64,000 nt of DNA from Oceanicaulis sp. MMSF_3324 (GTDB lineage Bacteria > Pseudomonadota > Alphaproteobacteria > Caulobacterales > Maricaulaceae): assembly GCF_030733545.1 (NCBI RefSeq), contig NZ_JASHIU010000015.1:1-64000 (forward strand). The letters run 5' to 3'. Below the pieces are notes generated by a model that saw only the letters and a list, made by a program, of their open reading frames with translations, was not told where the DNA came from and ran no database searches. Shown here piece after piece: positions 8,024 to 16,424 of the stretch. The stretch's first letter is position 1. Each line of letters opens with the position of its first letter. A program made the position numbers and the translations under genes.

Positions 8024-9268
8024 TCAGCTCAGCCCAAGCCGCTCGAAGACGTCTGGTATGGCGGTTTTGAATTTAAAGAAACCTTTCGTCGCGTACGGAT
8101 GAAAGGCCTGGTCCCAGTCCCGCGTCAGTCGTGCAACCCTCAGCCCGGAAGCTTCGAGCGCCTCTTGAACCGGCTGCGCATGATCGGCGACCGGACCCTG
8201 GAACGGTCGCTGGGTCACCACATGCGTCGCGCCGTTCTGATGCGCCGCCGCGATCATGTCAGACGCATCCTGGCACGCCAGCGCCTGCACGCCCCAAAGA
8301 TTGGACGCACGCTGCGCGCCGTCTTCCAGGGCCTGCGTGGCAAAGCGCCATGCGACTTCACCCGGCTTTGACGCCCCCCGGCTCACAGGGTCAGGCCTGA
8401 ACACAACACAGCGTATGTCCGCAGCCCCCAAACCCCAGCTTTCAGGATGAAGATCATCTTCGTGAAGCCACAGAACAGCAGGTCGCCCTTCTGTCCAGCG
8501 ATCGCCCGGCACTATCGCAGACGGTTCCGGGGCGGGTCGATGAACCGGCAAGGGCGGCGCGGATGAGGCGAGAGACTGAGGGTCGGGTGCAAATCGTCCT
8601 TCAGTAAACTTCTCGATGTTGGAAGCGCGCGCCAGATAGGTCTTACCGACGGTTTGCAGCCCGCCGACCCAGCGCCAGCCCAGCGTGTTGGACGCCGGGT
8701 CGCCATCCATCAGATGGCGCAAAAAGAAGTCCGCGCCCAGAACCCAGGGCAGATCCAGGGTGAAAATCCAGATCGAGGCGAACCACATTCGCGCATGATT
8801 ATGCAGATAGCCTGTCTCGATCAGCTCGGCCGTCCAGGCGTCAAAACACGCAATTCCTGTCCGGCCTTCAATGGCGGTCGCATAGCGTTGCCGCAGAACG
8901 CCGTCTTCCGCCAGGACGTTCAACGCGTCCGCCAGTTCCGCCTTGTAGTCGGACCACACGCTCGGGCGCATTTCCAGCCAGCCCTTCCAATAGGTCCGCC
9001 AACACACCTCCTGGATGAACTTTTCCGCCCCCTCGGATCCGTGCGCAGACAAGGCGGCCTGGGCCAGTTCGGATTCCAGCACCAGACGGTGGCGGATATG
9101 AGGACTCAGGCAAGAAATGTTCGAGCGGTCTTGCGGGCCGAAATCAAAATTGCGCTTGCTGGCGTAAGCGCGCCCCATGGAGGCGGCGAAAGCCTCTACC
9201 CGTTTGAGACCGGATTCCCGGTCCGGTTCTGGCGGCAGGTCAGATGCAAAGAGATCAGCTTGGCTCAT
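8024..9268 (-). CDS. Photolyase/cryptochrome-like FAD-binding protein with C-terminal alpha/beta region
   Basis: The 414-residue protein carries the helical FAD-binding domain of photolyases in its N-terminal half: CWRTYWKGWLEMRP, GRTGIACFDAWTAELIETGYLHNHARMWFASIW, and FFLRHLMDGDPASNTLGWRWVGGLQT, equivalent to the family's N-x-ARM and DGDxASN-GWxW motifs. The alpha/beta antenna domain that normally comes first is absent. Instead, residues about 260-414 read like a Rossmann-type domain (PAVLWLHEDDLHPESWGL, GVQALACQDASDMIAAAHQNGATHVV) and end DRDWDQ-like HPYATKGFFKFKTAIPD, which resembles the segment linking antenna and FAD domains in ordinary photolyases. This suggests a swapped domain order. 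DNA repair or light sensing is inferred only. Confidence 0.8.
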   Translation of the reverse strand: MSQADLFASDLPPEPDRESGLKRVEAFAASMGRAYASKRNFDFGPQDRSNISCLSPHIRHRLVLESELAQAALSAHGSEGAEKFIQEVCWRTYWKGWLEMRPSVWSDYKAELADALNVLAEDGVLRQRYATAIEGRTGIACFDAWTAELIETGYLHNHARMWFASIWIFTLDLPWVLGADFFLRHLMDGDPASNTLGWRWVGGLQTVGKTYLARASNIEKFTEGRFAPDPQSLASSAPPLPVHRPAPEPSAIVPGDRWTEGRPAVLWLHEDDLHPESWGLGAADIRCVVFRPDPVSRGASKPGEVAWRFATQALEDGAQRASNLWGVQALACQDASDMIAAAHQNGATHVVTQRPFQGPVADHAQPVQEALEASGLRVARLTRDWDQAFHPYATKGFFKFKTAIPDVFERLGLS

Positions 9269-9295
9269 GCCCGCTGAACTAGATCAGCGCCTCCA

Positions 9296-10090
9296 TCAGG
9301 AAAGCGATTGTGAGAGATTGTCCTGAAGGTGATCAGCGCGCGTCGTGGTGAAGAGCGTGCTGATGACGCCCGGTCGGCCCATCGCCTGCCGGAGTCCGTC
9401 CGGCACGCCGACACGGCCACGTCCCGGATCGAGGCCCCGCACCCGCTTCGCCAGAGGATAAATATCCGCAAGGCTCCGGGGGGAGCGTAGCGCCGGCGGG
9501 GCGTCGCCCGCGGTTTCTATGGCGATAATCCCGCAACCGCCCGACCGTGCCCGATCCAGTGTCGCCTCTTCGCCGGTCCGCAGAAACGGGTGAACCGGCG
9601 CCATCAGCACATCAAACCAGCCCGCATCCAACGCCCAATCCAGAGCCGCGCCCCGACCGGTCGCCCCCAGCCAGCGATAAGCGCCAGCCTGTTTCAGAGC
9701 CCGCAAACGCTCCAGCAAGGCCACATTGAGCTCGTGCGGCGCCGCGCCATGCAGGATCAGCAGATCAACGCCCTCCAGCTCCAGGCGCCCCAGAGACCCG
9801 CGTACGCTTTTTTCAACGCCCTCAGGTGACAGATCACGTCGCCGTCCTGCGATCCCGTGACTGGACAGGCCCGCCTTGGTGGACACAACGATATCACTAC
9901 GTCCCAGCTGCTTGAGGCTTTGGCCCAGCCGTCGTTCGCATTCTCCCGCGCCATAGGAGGGGGCCGTGTCAAAATACCGGACGCCCCCCGCCACCGCCGC
10001 ATTAATCAAGTTGCGGGTGCGCATCGGCGACACGAGCGGCGTGCCATGAGCGCCGGAGACTCCGAAACCGAGGGGGGAAAGCTCAACCAT
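9296..10090 (-). CDS. Aldo/keto reductase family protein
   Basis: A 264-residue NAD(P)H-dependent oxidoreductase-like protein. The catalytic tetrad is recognisable: YFDTAPSYGAGECERRLG supplies Asp and Tyr, VVSTKAG supplies Lys, and VDLLILHGAA supplies His. The C-terminal cofactor-binding segment is shorter than usual (GVISTLFTTTRADHLQDNLSQSLS), so the whole protein is somewhat smaller than the typical 310-330 residues. The substrate cannot be predicted. It sits just upstream of the photolyase-like gene on the same strand (27-base gap), so co-transcription is likely, and it is divergent from the esterase autotransporter. Confidence 0.88.
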   Translation of the reverse strand: MVELSPLGFGVSGAHGTPLVSPMRTRNLINAAVAGGVRYFDTAPSYGAGECERRLGQSLKQLGRSDIVVSTKAGLSSHGIAGRRRDLSPEGVEKSVRGSLGRLELEGVDLLILHGAAPHELNVALLERLRALKQAGAYRWLGATGRGAALDWALDAGWFDVLMAPVHPFLRTGEEATLDRARSGGCGIIAIETAGDAPPALRSPRSLADIYPLAKRVRGLDPGRGRVGVPDGLRQAMGRPGVISTLFTTTRADHLQDNLSQSLS

Positions 10091-10159
10091 TCCGACACGC
10101 TAAGCCGGTTTTAGAGCCTCCGCCATGTCCAGCTGTGAGATTGGCGAGATCCGCAATAC

Positions 10160-10189
10160 TTGACATATGCACAGTTCAGGACAGCTAAT
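10160..10189 (+). promoter_or_regulatory. Predicted sigma70-type promoter for the GDSL autotransporter
   Basis: A perfect TTGACA at 10160-10165 is followed after 18 bases by GCTAAT at 10184-10189 (four of six consensus bases). This places a start site about 50 bases before the ATG at 10246. The gene also has a strong GGGGAGGAG ribosome-binding site at 10233-10241. Confidence 0.5.
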
Positions 10190-10245
10190 CGTGTCGCGCG
10201 AATAATAAAAAACCGCGCCTGAAATGCGCTCTGGGGAGGAGCTAA

Positions 10246-12069
10246 ATGTTTAAACAAATGCTGGGGGCCTCGCTGGTCACCCTGTCTTTCGCATCTGCGC
10301 CTGCGATGGCGCAGACCTGGGACTTCACCGCCGGCAAGTCTTATGTGTTCGGCGACAGCCTCTCGGATACGGGCAATGTGTTTTTGGCGACCGGGGCCGG
10401 CGCACCGCCGGTCTATTTCAACGGACGCTTCTCGAACGGCCCTGTCTGGCACGAATATCTGTCAGATGAGACCCTGGCGCTCTCGCCTTTCCTGACCACG
10501 ATCGTGGGCGATGCCTCCAATGGCATCAACTTCGCCCATGGCGGCGCACGCACGGCTGGATTCGAAACGAGCCCGGGCGGTCCCGTCCTGCCCGGCTCCA
10601 TTGAACAGGCCCAGTTCTACGCGGCGGGCGTGGCCAATGGCTCCATCGCGGCGCCGACCAGTTCGGACATCTTCTCGGTCTGGATCGGCGGGAACAATTT
10701 CCTGTCCGCTCTGAGCGGCGGGGGCGGCCTCGACATCGAGCAGGGCGTCGCCGACATCCAGCAGACCCTGGCCACGCTGGCGAGCGCCGGCGCCCAGCGC
10801 TTCATCCTTTTTGGCCTGCCGCCCATCGGAACCTCTGTCGAAGCCCCGGCGCCGTTCGACGCCCAGTTCGACCAGGCCGCGGCCCAGTTCAATCTGGGCC
10901 TGCGTAGCGTGGATGCGGCCATCAGCGCGCAATACGGCGCGGACGTGCTTTACATCAATGTAGAAGACCTGCTGCTCGACCTGTACGCCGACCCGGGCGC
11001 CTATGGGTTCAGTGAAGCGCGGCTTGACTGCGTCAGCCAGGGCCTGCTGCTCGATGCCTGCCCCTCGGACTGGCAGGATTATGACGGCATCCACCCCACC
11101 ACCCAGTCCCACGCCCTGCTGGCCTCCTTTGTCGTCGCGAGCGGCATGAATGACGACTATGCCGCGCAAAGCGCAGGCGGGCTCTCCGAGCATGCCTATC
11201 AGGTGACGCGCCATGTGATCGTCGACGCGCTGGATGAAGCCGGACGGGAGCGGTCCGAGACCGGGACCTATCTGACCGGCGGCTGGCTGGACGGTTCGGT
11301 GGACGCCGACGGCGAACGCGCCGGGGTCGAGTATGACGGCTGGTCCGTCTCTGGCGGATTCAACGCCAATCTGAACAATGGCTTCTTTGCGGGCGGCCGC
11401 GTCAGCTTTACCGACACCAGCAGCGACGTCAGCAGCGTGCTCGCCGCGTCCGGTGAAGCGGAAACCTTCGCAGTGGCCGTTCATGGCGGCTGGTCGACGG
11501 GCGCGTTCTATGTGATGGGCGGCGCGGGTCTGGGCCGCACCGACATGGACACCCAGCGCGTGACCGGGTTCACCCCCCGCAATCAGGTCACAGGCCAATG
11601 GGCGATTGATCACAGCTTCACCGCTCTGGAGGCCGGTTTTGATCTGGCGCCGTCGGAGGGCTTTGCGCTGACCCCGTATCTGCGCGGCGTCTTCACCGAC
11701 TACGATCTCGCCGCCAATCTCGAGCAAGGCGTCTTGCTCAACGGTCGCTATCAGGAAACCGACTTCAGCAGCACGCTGTATGAAGCGGGCGTCCGGGCGG
11801 CGTGGCAGGTCTCCGATGCCGGGGTGCTGCAGGCTGGTCTCGCCTATGAGAGCGAGGATGACGCGGAACGCACTCTGGGCGTCCTGCTCAACGATGTGGA
11901 CCTGTCCACCGCCCGTATCGGCGGCGATGAGGATGGGCTGTTAAGGGCCCAGCTGGGCTATGAGGCCCAGATCCGCGACCGGATCAGCGTCGCGCTGACC
12001 GCAGCCGGTCGCTCCGGCGATGGCACGGAGAGCCTTCAGGCGCGCTTGCAGGTGCGGATGGGCTTCTAG
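10246..12069 (+). CDS. Autotransporter GDSL/SGNH esterase (EstA-like)
   Basis: A 607-residue type Va autotransporter. A signal peptide (MFKQMLGASLVTLSFASAPAMA) is followed by an SGNH hydrolase domain with VFGDSLSDTGN (nucleophile S38), WIGGNNFL (block III Asn) and YDGIHPTTQSH (D280 and H283 of the triad). Residues from about 330 form an outer-membrane beta-barrel with alternating aromatic/hydrophobic strands, ending QARLQVRMGF with the terminal Phe used for BAM recognition. Relatives such as Pseudomonas EstA display a lipase/esterase on the surface. It has its own promoter and is convergent with cmk, separated by a GC-rich hairpin. Confidence 0.92.
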   Translation: MFKQMLGASLVTLSFASAPAMAQTWDFTAGKSYVFGDSLSDTGNVFLATGAGAPPVYFNGRFSNGPVWHEYLSDETLALSPFLTTIVGDASNGINFAHGGARTAGFETSPGGPVLPGSIEQAQFYAAGVANGSIAAPTSSDIFSVWIGGNNFLSALSGGGGLDIEQGVADIQQTLATLASAGAQRFILFGLPPIGTSVEAPAPFDAQFDQAAAQFNLGLRSVDAAISAQYGADVLYINVEDLLLDLYADPGAYGFSEARLDCVSQGLLLDACPSDWQDYDGIHPTTQSHALLASFVVASGMNDDYAAQSAGGLSEHAYQVTRHVIVDALDEAGRERSETGTYLTGGWLDGSVDADGERAGVEYDGWSVSGGFNANLNNGFFAGGRVSFTDTSSDVSSVLAASGEAETFAVAVHGGWSTGAFYVMGGAGLGRTDMDTQRVTGFTPRNQVTGQWAIDHSFTALEAGFDLAPSEGFALTPYLRGVFTDYDLAANLEQGVLLNGRYQETDFSSTLYEAGVRAAWQVSDAGVLQAGLAYESEDDAERTLGVLLNDVDLSTARIGGDEDGLLRAQLGYEAQIRDRISVALTAAGRSGDGTESLQARLQVRMGF

Positions 12070-12082
12070 CCCGGGTACAGAT

Positions 12083-12105
12083 CCCGGCCGCCTCTGGCGG
12101 TCGGG
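12083..12105. terminator. GC-rich hairpin between convergent esterase and cmk genes
   Basis: CCCGGCCGCC (12083-12092) and GGCGGTCGGG (12096-12105) form a ten-pair stem with one G-U pair and a TCT loop, 14 bases after the esterase stop and just beyond the cmk stop at 12107. There is no clear T-tract on either side, so its efficiency as an intrinsic terminator is uncertain. Confidence 0.5.
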
Positions 12106-12106
12106 G

Positions 12107-12751
12107 TCAGCCCAGCTTCGCCTCGACTAGGCGGATCGCTTCACGGACCGCCTCGTCCACAGACATCTCCGATGTATCCAGCTCGATGGCGTCATCGGCT
12201 TTCAGCATGGGCGCATCCGCCCGGCTGGCGTCACGCGCGTCGCGCTGGCGCAATTGCCCAAGCACCTGCTCAAAGCTGATGTCCTCGCCACGATTGACGA
12301 GTTCGGCCCGGCGACGCCAGGCGCGCGATTCCTCGTCTGCCGTGACGAACAGTTTCACATGCGCATCGGGACAGATCACCGTGCCGATATCCCGGCCATC
12401 CAGGACAGCCCCGCCCGGCTGGGACGCAAAAGTGCGCTGTACGTCCAGAAGCGCCGCCCGCACCGCTCGATGGGCGGACACAACACTGGCGGCGACGCCC
12501 GCGCCGGCCGTGCGGATCTTGCCCTCGTCAATCGCGGTCACATCCAGCGTCCGCGCGGCCTCTTCGGCGGCGTCCGCGTCTTCGGGCGGCAAGCCCTTTT
12601 CGATCATGGCCACCGCAACCGCCCGATACAGCGATCCGGTATCCAGATGGGGAATGCCGAAACGCGCTCCGAGCGCACGCGCAATGGTCCCCTTGCCCGA
12701 AGCGAGCGGACCATCCACGGCGATGATGACGGAGCGCTTGGAGCCGGTCAT
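12107..12751 (-). CDS. cmk: Cytidylate kinase
   Basis: Phosphorylates CMP and dCMP for nucleotide recycling. The 214-residue product shows the P-loop [20 protein letters not shown], the CMP-binding [38 protein letters not shown], and the [36 protein letters not shown] lid region ending in the typical [16 protein letters not shown]. Its ATG overlaps the TGA of yebC by four bases, so it is coupled to yebC. In many proteobacteria cmk is linked to aroA and rpsA; that arrangement is not seen here. Confidence 0.96.
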   Translation of the reverse strand: MTGSKRSVIIAVDGPLASGKGTIARALGARFGIPHLDTGSLYRAVAVAMIEKGLPPEDADAAEEAARTLDVTAIDEGKIRTAGAGVAASVVSAHRAVRAALLDVQRTFASQPGGAVLDGRDIGTVICPDAHVKLFVTADEESRAWRRRAELVNRGEDISFEQVLGQLRQRDARDASRADAPMLKADDAIELDTSEMSVDEAVREAIRLVEAKLG

Positions 12752-13521
12752 CCGTCGAGCGCGGCCATGTCTTCGTCGGAAATGTCGAAATTGGCGAAGA
12801 CCGTGCTCACATCATCGAGATCTTCCAGCGCTTCCATAAGTTTCATCACGGTCGCCACCTTCTCGCCGGTCACCTCGATCAGGTTCTGCGGCTTCCAAAT
12901 GATGTTGGCGGACTTGGCCTCGCCGAATTTTTCCTGCAGGGCGGAGCTGACTTCGGCCAGGTCTTCCCGCGCACAATAGATCACGTGCTCGGGCGCTGGC
13001 TCGCCGTCATCGTCCAGCAGGTCCTCCTGAACCACGTCTTCAGCGCCGGCCTCGATGGCGGCTTCAAACACGGCTTCTTCATCGGCCACCGAAGCGGGAA
13101 AGCGGATTTCGCCAAGCTGGTCGAACATGAAGCTGACCGAGCCGGTCTCGCCCATATTGCCGCCATTCTTGGAAAAGGCGGCGCGCACTTCGCCGGCTGC
13201 GCGGTTCTTGTTGTCGGTCGACGCTTCCACGATCAGGCCGATGCCCGCCGGGCCGAAGCCCTCATAGCGGATTTCAAAGTATTCTTCCGCGTCGCCGCCG
13301 GCCGCCTTGTTGATGGCGCGCTCGATATTGTCCTTGGGCATGGATTGGCCCTTGGCGTTCTGGATTGCCAGACGCAGGCGCGGATTCATGTCCGGATCGG
13401 GGCCGCCCATCTTCACAGCGACCATGATTTCCTTGGACAAACGCGAGAACAGTTTGGCGCGAGCCTTATCCTGGCGACCTTTGCGGTGCTGGATATTGGC
13501 CCATTTTGAGTGGCCGGCCAT
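12748..13521 (-). CDS. yebC: YebC/PmpR family DNA-binding regulatory protein
   Basis: YebC/TACO1-family proteins bind DNA in some species and assist translation of proline stretches in others. The start [32 protein letters not shown] is diagnostic and sets the ATG at 13521, although an open frame continues to 13644. The 257-residue product also has [28 protein letters not shown] and [36 protein letters not shown]. It is usually next to ruvC; here it is coupled to cmk and divergent from kdsB. Confidence 0.96.
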   Translation of the reverse strand: MAGHSKWANIQHRKGRQDKARAKLFSRLSKEIMVAVKMGGPDPDMNPRLRLAIQNAKGQSMPKDNIERAINKAAGGDAEEYFEIRYEGFGPAGIGLIVEASTDNKNRAAGEVRAAFSKNGGNMGETGSVSFMFDQLGEIRFPASVADEEAVFEAAIEAGAEDVVQEDLLDDDGEPAPEHVIYCAREDLAEVSSALQEKFGEAKSANIIWKPQNLIEVTGEKVATVMKLMEALEDLDDVSTVFANFDISDEDMAALDG

Positions 13522-13710
13522 GGTCGAAACCTCCGGGTGGGCGAATGGCGCGACGGCTTGAACAAGCCGCATGAATTCTTGGAGCGGGCCTTCTACCCCA
13601 TGGAAGGGGCTTCGGCCAAGACCTTGAGCGCTCAGCGCCTGCACTGGCCTTCAGCGGCGGGGCGTGGCATTGAACCGGGGTGTTCGCTTTGATCTCCGCA
13701 AAGGCGCCCC

Positions 13711-14487
13711 ATGACCGTTATCGCCGTTATTCCCGCCCGTTACGGCTCCACGCGTTTTCCCGGCAAACCCCTGCATGAAATCGCCGGCATTCCCATGGTG
13801 GAGCGCGTGCGCCGCCTGGCCGCGGCTGCGCCAAGCATCGACCGTGTGCTGGTCGCCACCGATGATGCGCGCATCCAAGAGGCCGTAACCGGTTTTGGCG
13901 GCGAAGCGGTAATGACGCCGGAGAGCTGCCGCAACGGCACCGAACGAGCCTTCGAAGCGGTGAAAGGCTTCGCCAAGCGAGATGATGTGATCGTCAACCT
14001 GCAGGGCGACGCCCCGCTTACCCCGCCCTGGGTGGTGGACGCCGCCGCGGCCGCCATGAAGGCGGACCCGGCCTTGCGGCTCGCCACGCCGGCGGTGGCG
14101 TTGAGCGAAGACGCGCTGGACAAGCTGAGCGAAGCCAAGCGCCGCGGCGAAGTGGGCGGCACCACGGTGGTGTTCGACAAGGTCATGAATGCGCTTTATT
14201 TTTCCAAAGCCATCATCCCCTTCAAGCGCGAAGCTACCGGCTTGCCGATCTACAAGCATATCGGGCTTTACGCCTATCGCTTCGAGACGCTGACGGACCT
14301 GGTGGCGCTCGAGCCCAGCCCGCTGGAACTCACTGAAAGCCTTGAACAGCTCCGCGCCCTGGAGAACGGCATTCCGATCCGGGTCGTACTCACCGAATAT
14401 CGCGGGCGCACCCCCTATTCGGTGGACTCCCCGCGCGACGCCGAAGTCGCCGCCGACATCATCGCCCGTGAAGGAGAGATTTTGTAA
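13711..14487 (+). CDS. kdsB: 3-deoxy-manno-octulosonate cytidylyltransferase (CMP-Kdo synthase)
   Basis: Activates Kdo with CTP for the lipopolysaccharide inner core. The 258-residue protein starts MTVIAVIPARYGSTRFPGKPLHEIAGIPMVERV, the nucleotide-binding motif of the family. It also contains NLQGDAPLTPPWVVD (metal-binding Asp) and HIGLYAYRFETL...LEPSPLELTESLEQLRALENGIPI near the C-terminus, all characteristic. Family members more often have QGDEP where this one has QGDAP, a small departure from consensus. Its TAA overlaps the ATG of the next gene (TAATG), beginning a surface-glycan operon. Confidence 0.95.
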   Translation: MTVIAVIPARYGSTRFPGKPLHEIAGIPMVERVRRLAAAAPSIDRVLVATDDARIQEAVTGFGGEAVMTPESCRNGTERAFEAVKGFAKRDDVIVNLQGDAPLTPPWVVDAAAAAMKADPALRLATPAVALSEDALDKLSEAKRRGEVGGTTVVFDKVMNALYFSKAIIPFKREATGLPIYKHIGLYAYRFETLTDLVALEPSPLELTESLEQLRALENGIPIRVVLTEYRGRTPYSVDSPRDAEVAADIIAREGEIL

Positions 14488-15131
14488 TGCTGCTCATCCT
14501 GGCCCGACACGGCAACACCTTTGGCCCGGACGACACCCCCGTCTGGGTCGGCGCCAATGAGGATCTGCCTCTTGTTGAAATGGGCCTCGAACAATCCCGC
14601 GCCATGGGCGAAGCCTTGCGCGAGCTCAACCAGCTGCCCGACCGCATCCTTGCCGGCCCGCTCAAGCGCACGCGCCATGGCGCCCGGCTCGTCGGCGAAA
14701 TCTGCGGCTTTACCGGCGAAATCGAGATCGACGACCGGCTCAAGGAAATCGATTACGGCGTCTGGGGCGGCAAGACCGACGCCGAGATCACGGAAAGCTG
14801 GGGTGAAAGCGCCATCACCGATTGGCGCGAACGCTCGATCGCGCCCACAGGTGCGGGCTGGAGTCCGACGGTTGAAACCCTCAAAGCCAATGCCCGCAGC
14901 GTGCTGGATTCCGTCTCGCGCGACCGCGGCGATGATCAGGTCGTCTTTGTTCTGACCTCCAATGGCGTGCTGCGCTATTTCCACGCGCTCCTGGCGGGCG
15001 AGACCGCCGCCACCGAGGACGCCAAGGTGAAAACCGGGCATATGGGCGCTGTACGCATTACCGCTGAAGGTCGTGAATTGCTGGGCTGGAACCTGTCTCC
15101 GGACGCGTTTGTCGAGGCCCTGCGTCCGTGA
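14487..15131 (+). CDS. Histidine phosphatase superfamily protein with atypical second motif
   Basis: A 214-residue branch-1 histidine-phosphatase/phosphoglycerate-mutase-fold protein. The phospho-accepting motif LARHGNT (H8), RTRHGARLVGE and EIDYGVWGGKTDAEI (E87 as candidate proton donor) are present. The second catalytic histidine, normally in an SHG motif, appears as TSNG with N159. Such a change can lower or alter activity; the alignment may also be a subfamily trait. Its position between kdsB and an O-antigen ligase, overlapping both (TAATG and GTGA), suggests a role tied to sugar phosphates in lipopolysaccharide synthesis, by context only. Confidence 0.88.
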   Translation: MLLILARHGNTFGPDDTPVWVGANEDLPLVEMGLEQSRAMGEALRELNQLPDRILAGPLKRTRHGARLVGEICGFTGEIEIDDRLKEIDYGVWGGKTDAEITESWGESAITDWRERSIAPTGAGWSPTVETLKANARSVLDSVSRDRGDDQVVFVLTSNGVLRYFHALLAGETAATEDAKVKTGHMGAVRITAEGRELLGWNLSPDAFVEALRP

Positions 15132-16342
15132 AGCACAGCTGGCGCGTTTCATCCGTCACACTGGCGGCTCTTCTGACGCTAAGCGCTCTGTTCATTGCAG
15201 CGGGCGGGCTTGGCCTGGCCAGCTCGGTCGGCCTGATCGGCCTGATCTTCACTCCGGTCGTCTTCGTCTCGGGCTGGCGCGCCTTCAAAAGCGCACCCAC
15301 CCTGGTCTTTCTCGCCATTTTGAGCGTGGGCTGGATCTGCCTGACCCATGCCTGGTCGCCTTATGAAAAGGCGGATCAGGCGTACAAGCTCGCGCTGTTG
15401 ACCCCACTCTTTGTGATCGCCGCCTATATCGCCTGCCGCCTGACGGATGAAGAGGCGAACCGTCAAACTACAGTGTTGACCATCATCACCGTGCTGGTCG
15501 GCGGTTATTTCCTGATTGAGGCGCTGACCGGCGCGTTGATCGGCGGTTGGATCGAGCTCAATCTCGAGGAATCCACCTATCCCGCCGAGGCGATCCGCAA
15601 TGCCAAGGTGACCCTGTCTCGCGGAGCCACCGCCTTTCTCATGATCGCAGGGCCCGTGGCGATGTCGCTCTGGCGACGCGAGACGCCGCTGAACCGCAGC
15701 ATGGCGGTCACCCTCATCGTGATGGCGGCTTTTGCGTCAGCCAGCTTTGATGTGGAAGCCAATATTTTGGCGTTCGGGTTTGGACTCATCATGGCTGCGG
15801 CGGCCTATTGGGGCGCGCAACTGGCGCCGCAGATCCTGCTTGTGGGGGCCGGGATCTGGGTGCTGGGCGCGCCCTTGTTCATGGGCATGGGGCTCGCCTT
15901 GATACCCGACAGCCTTGAAGACCGCCTGCCCCTGTCCTGGGCCTGGCGACTTGAAATCTGGCAGGCCGTCCTGTCTGAGATCCGCCAGGCGCCGCTGATC
16001 GGGCACGGATTGGACAGCATGCGCGCCATCAGCGATCCAGCCCCCTATCGCGACATCATCATCGATCGACTGCCCCTTCACGCCCACAATGCAGGCCTGC
16101 ATATCTGGATGGATGCCGGAGCCATCGGGGCGATCCTGTGCGCGGCAACCCTTTTTGCCGCCGCCGCCGGCATCGGACGGGCGCGCCTGAACCGTGATCA
16201 AATCATCTCCCTGTCCTATGTGGGCGGCCTCTGGCTGGTCAGCGTCATGCTGGGGTATGGCGTCTATCAGGAATGGCACCATGCCGCCCTGGCCCTAGGC
16301 GTCTTCACAGCGTTCCTGAACAGGACAGACACACGTCCTTAA
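15128..16342 (+). CDS. O-antigen ligase/polymerase family membrane protein (Wzy_C)
   Basis: A 404-residue inner-membrane protein with about ten hydrophobic helices. The large periplasmic loop near residues 270-330 reads AWRLEIWQAVLSEIRQAPLIGHGLDSM followed by RLPLHAHNAGLHIWMDAGAIG. This is the R-x-x-x-W...GxG...HAHN pattern of the Wzy_C (O-antigen ligase WaaL or polymerase) superfamily. Distinguishing ligase from polymerase by sequence alone is unreliable. The start is GTG at 15128, overlapping the previous TGA. The kdsB-phosphatase-ligase arrangement supports a lipopolysaccharide or capsule role. Confidence 0.87.
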   Translation: MKHSWRVSSVTLAALLTLSALFIAAGGLGLASSVGLIGLIFTPVVFVSGWRAFKSAPTLVFLAILSVGWICLTHAWSPYEKADQAYKLALLTPLFVIAAYIACRLTDEEANRQTTVLTIITVLVGGYFLIEALTGALIGGWIELNLEESTYPAEAIRNAKVTLSRGATAFLMIAGPVAMSLWRRETPLNRSMAVTLIVMAAFASASFDVEANILAFGFGLIMAAAAYWGAQLAPQILLVGAGIWVLGAPLFMGMGLALIPDSLEDRLPLSWAWRLEIWQAVLSEIRQAPLIGHGLDSMRAISDPAPYRDIIIDRLPLHAHNAGLHIWMDAGAIGAILCAATLFAAAAGIGRARLNRDQIISLSYVGGLWLVSVMLGYGVYQEWHHAALALGVFTAFLNRTDTRP

Positions 16343-16424
16343 GGTCGCCCCATCCGGCGCCATTCTTGCTCCTGATATCGGCAACCGCCTCAAAGAGCGG
16401 GTGTTGCGTATCGAGGAGAGCCAC

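Noticed and set aside
10462-11727. Reverse open frame (421 codons) opposite the GDSL esterase
   Set aside because: Low-complexity antisense shadow of a gene with clear catalytic and barrel signatures.
16343-16424. Possible terminator or attenuator (GCAAC...GTTGC) before the sugar-transferase gene
   Set aside because: The stem is interrupted by mismatches and there is no T-run; I could not support it as a feature.
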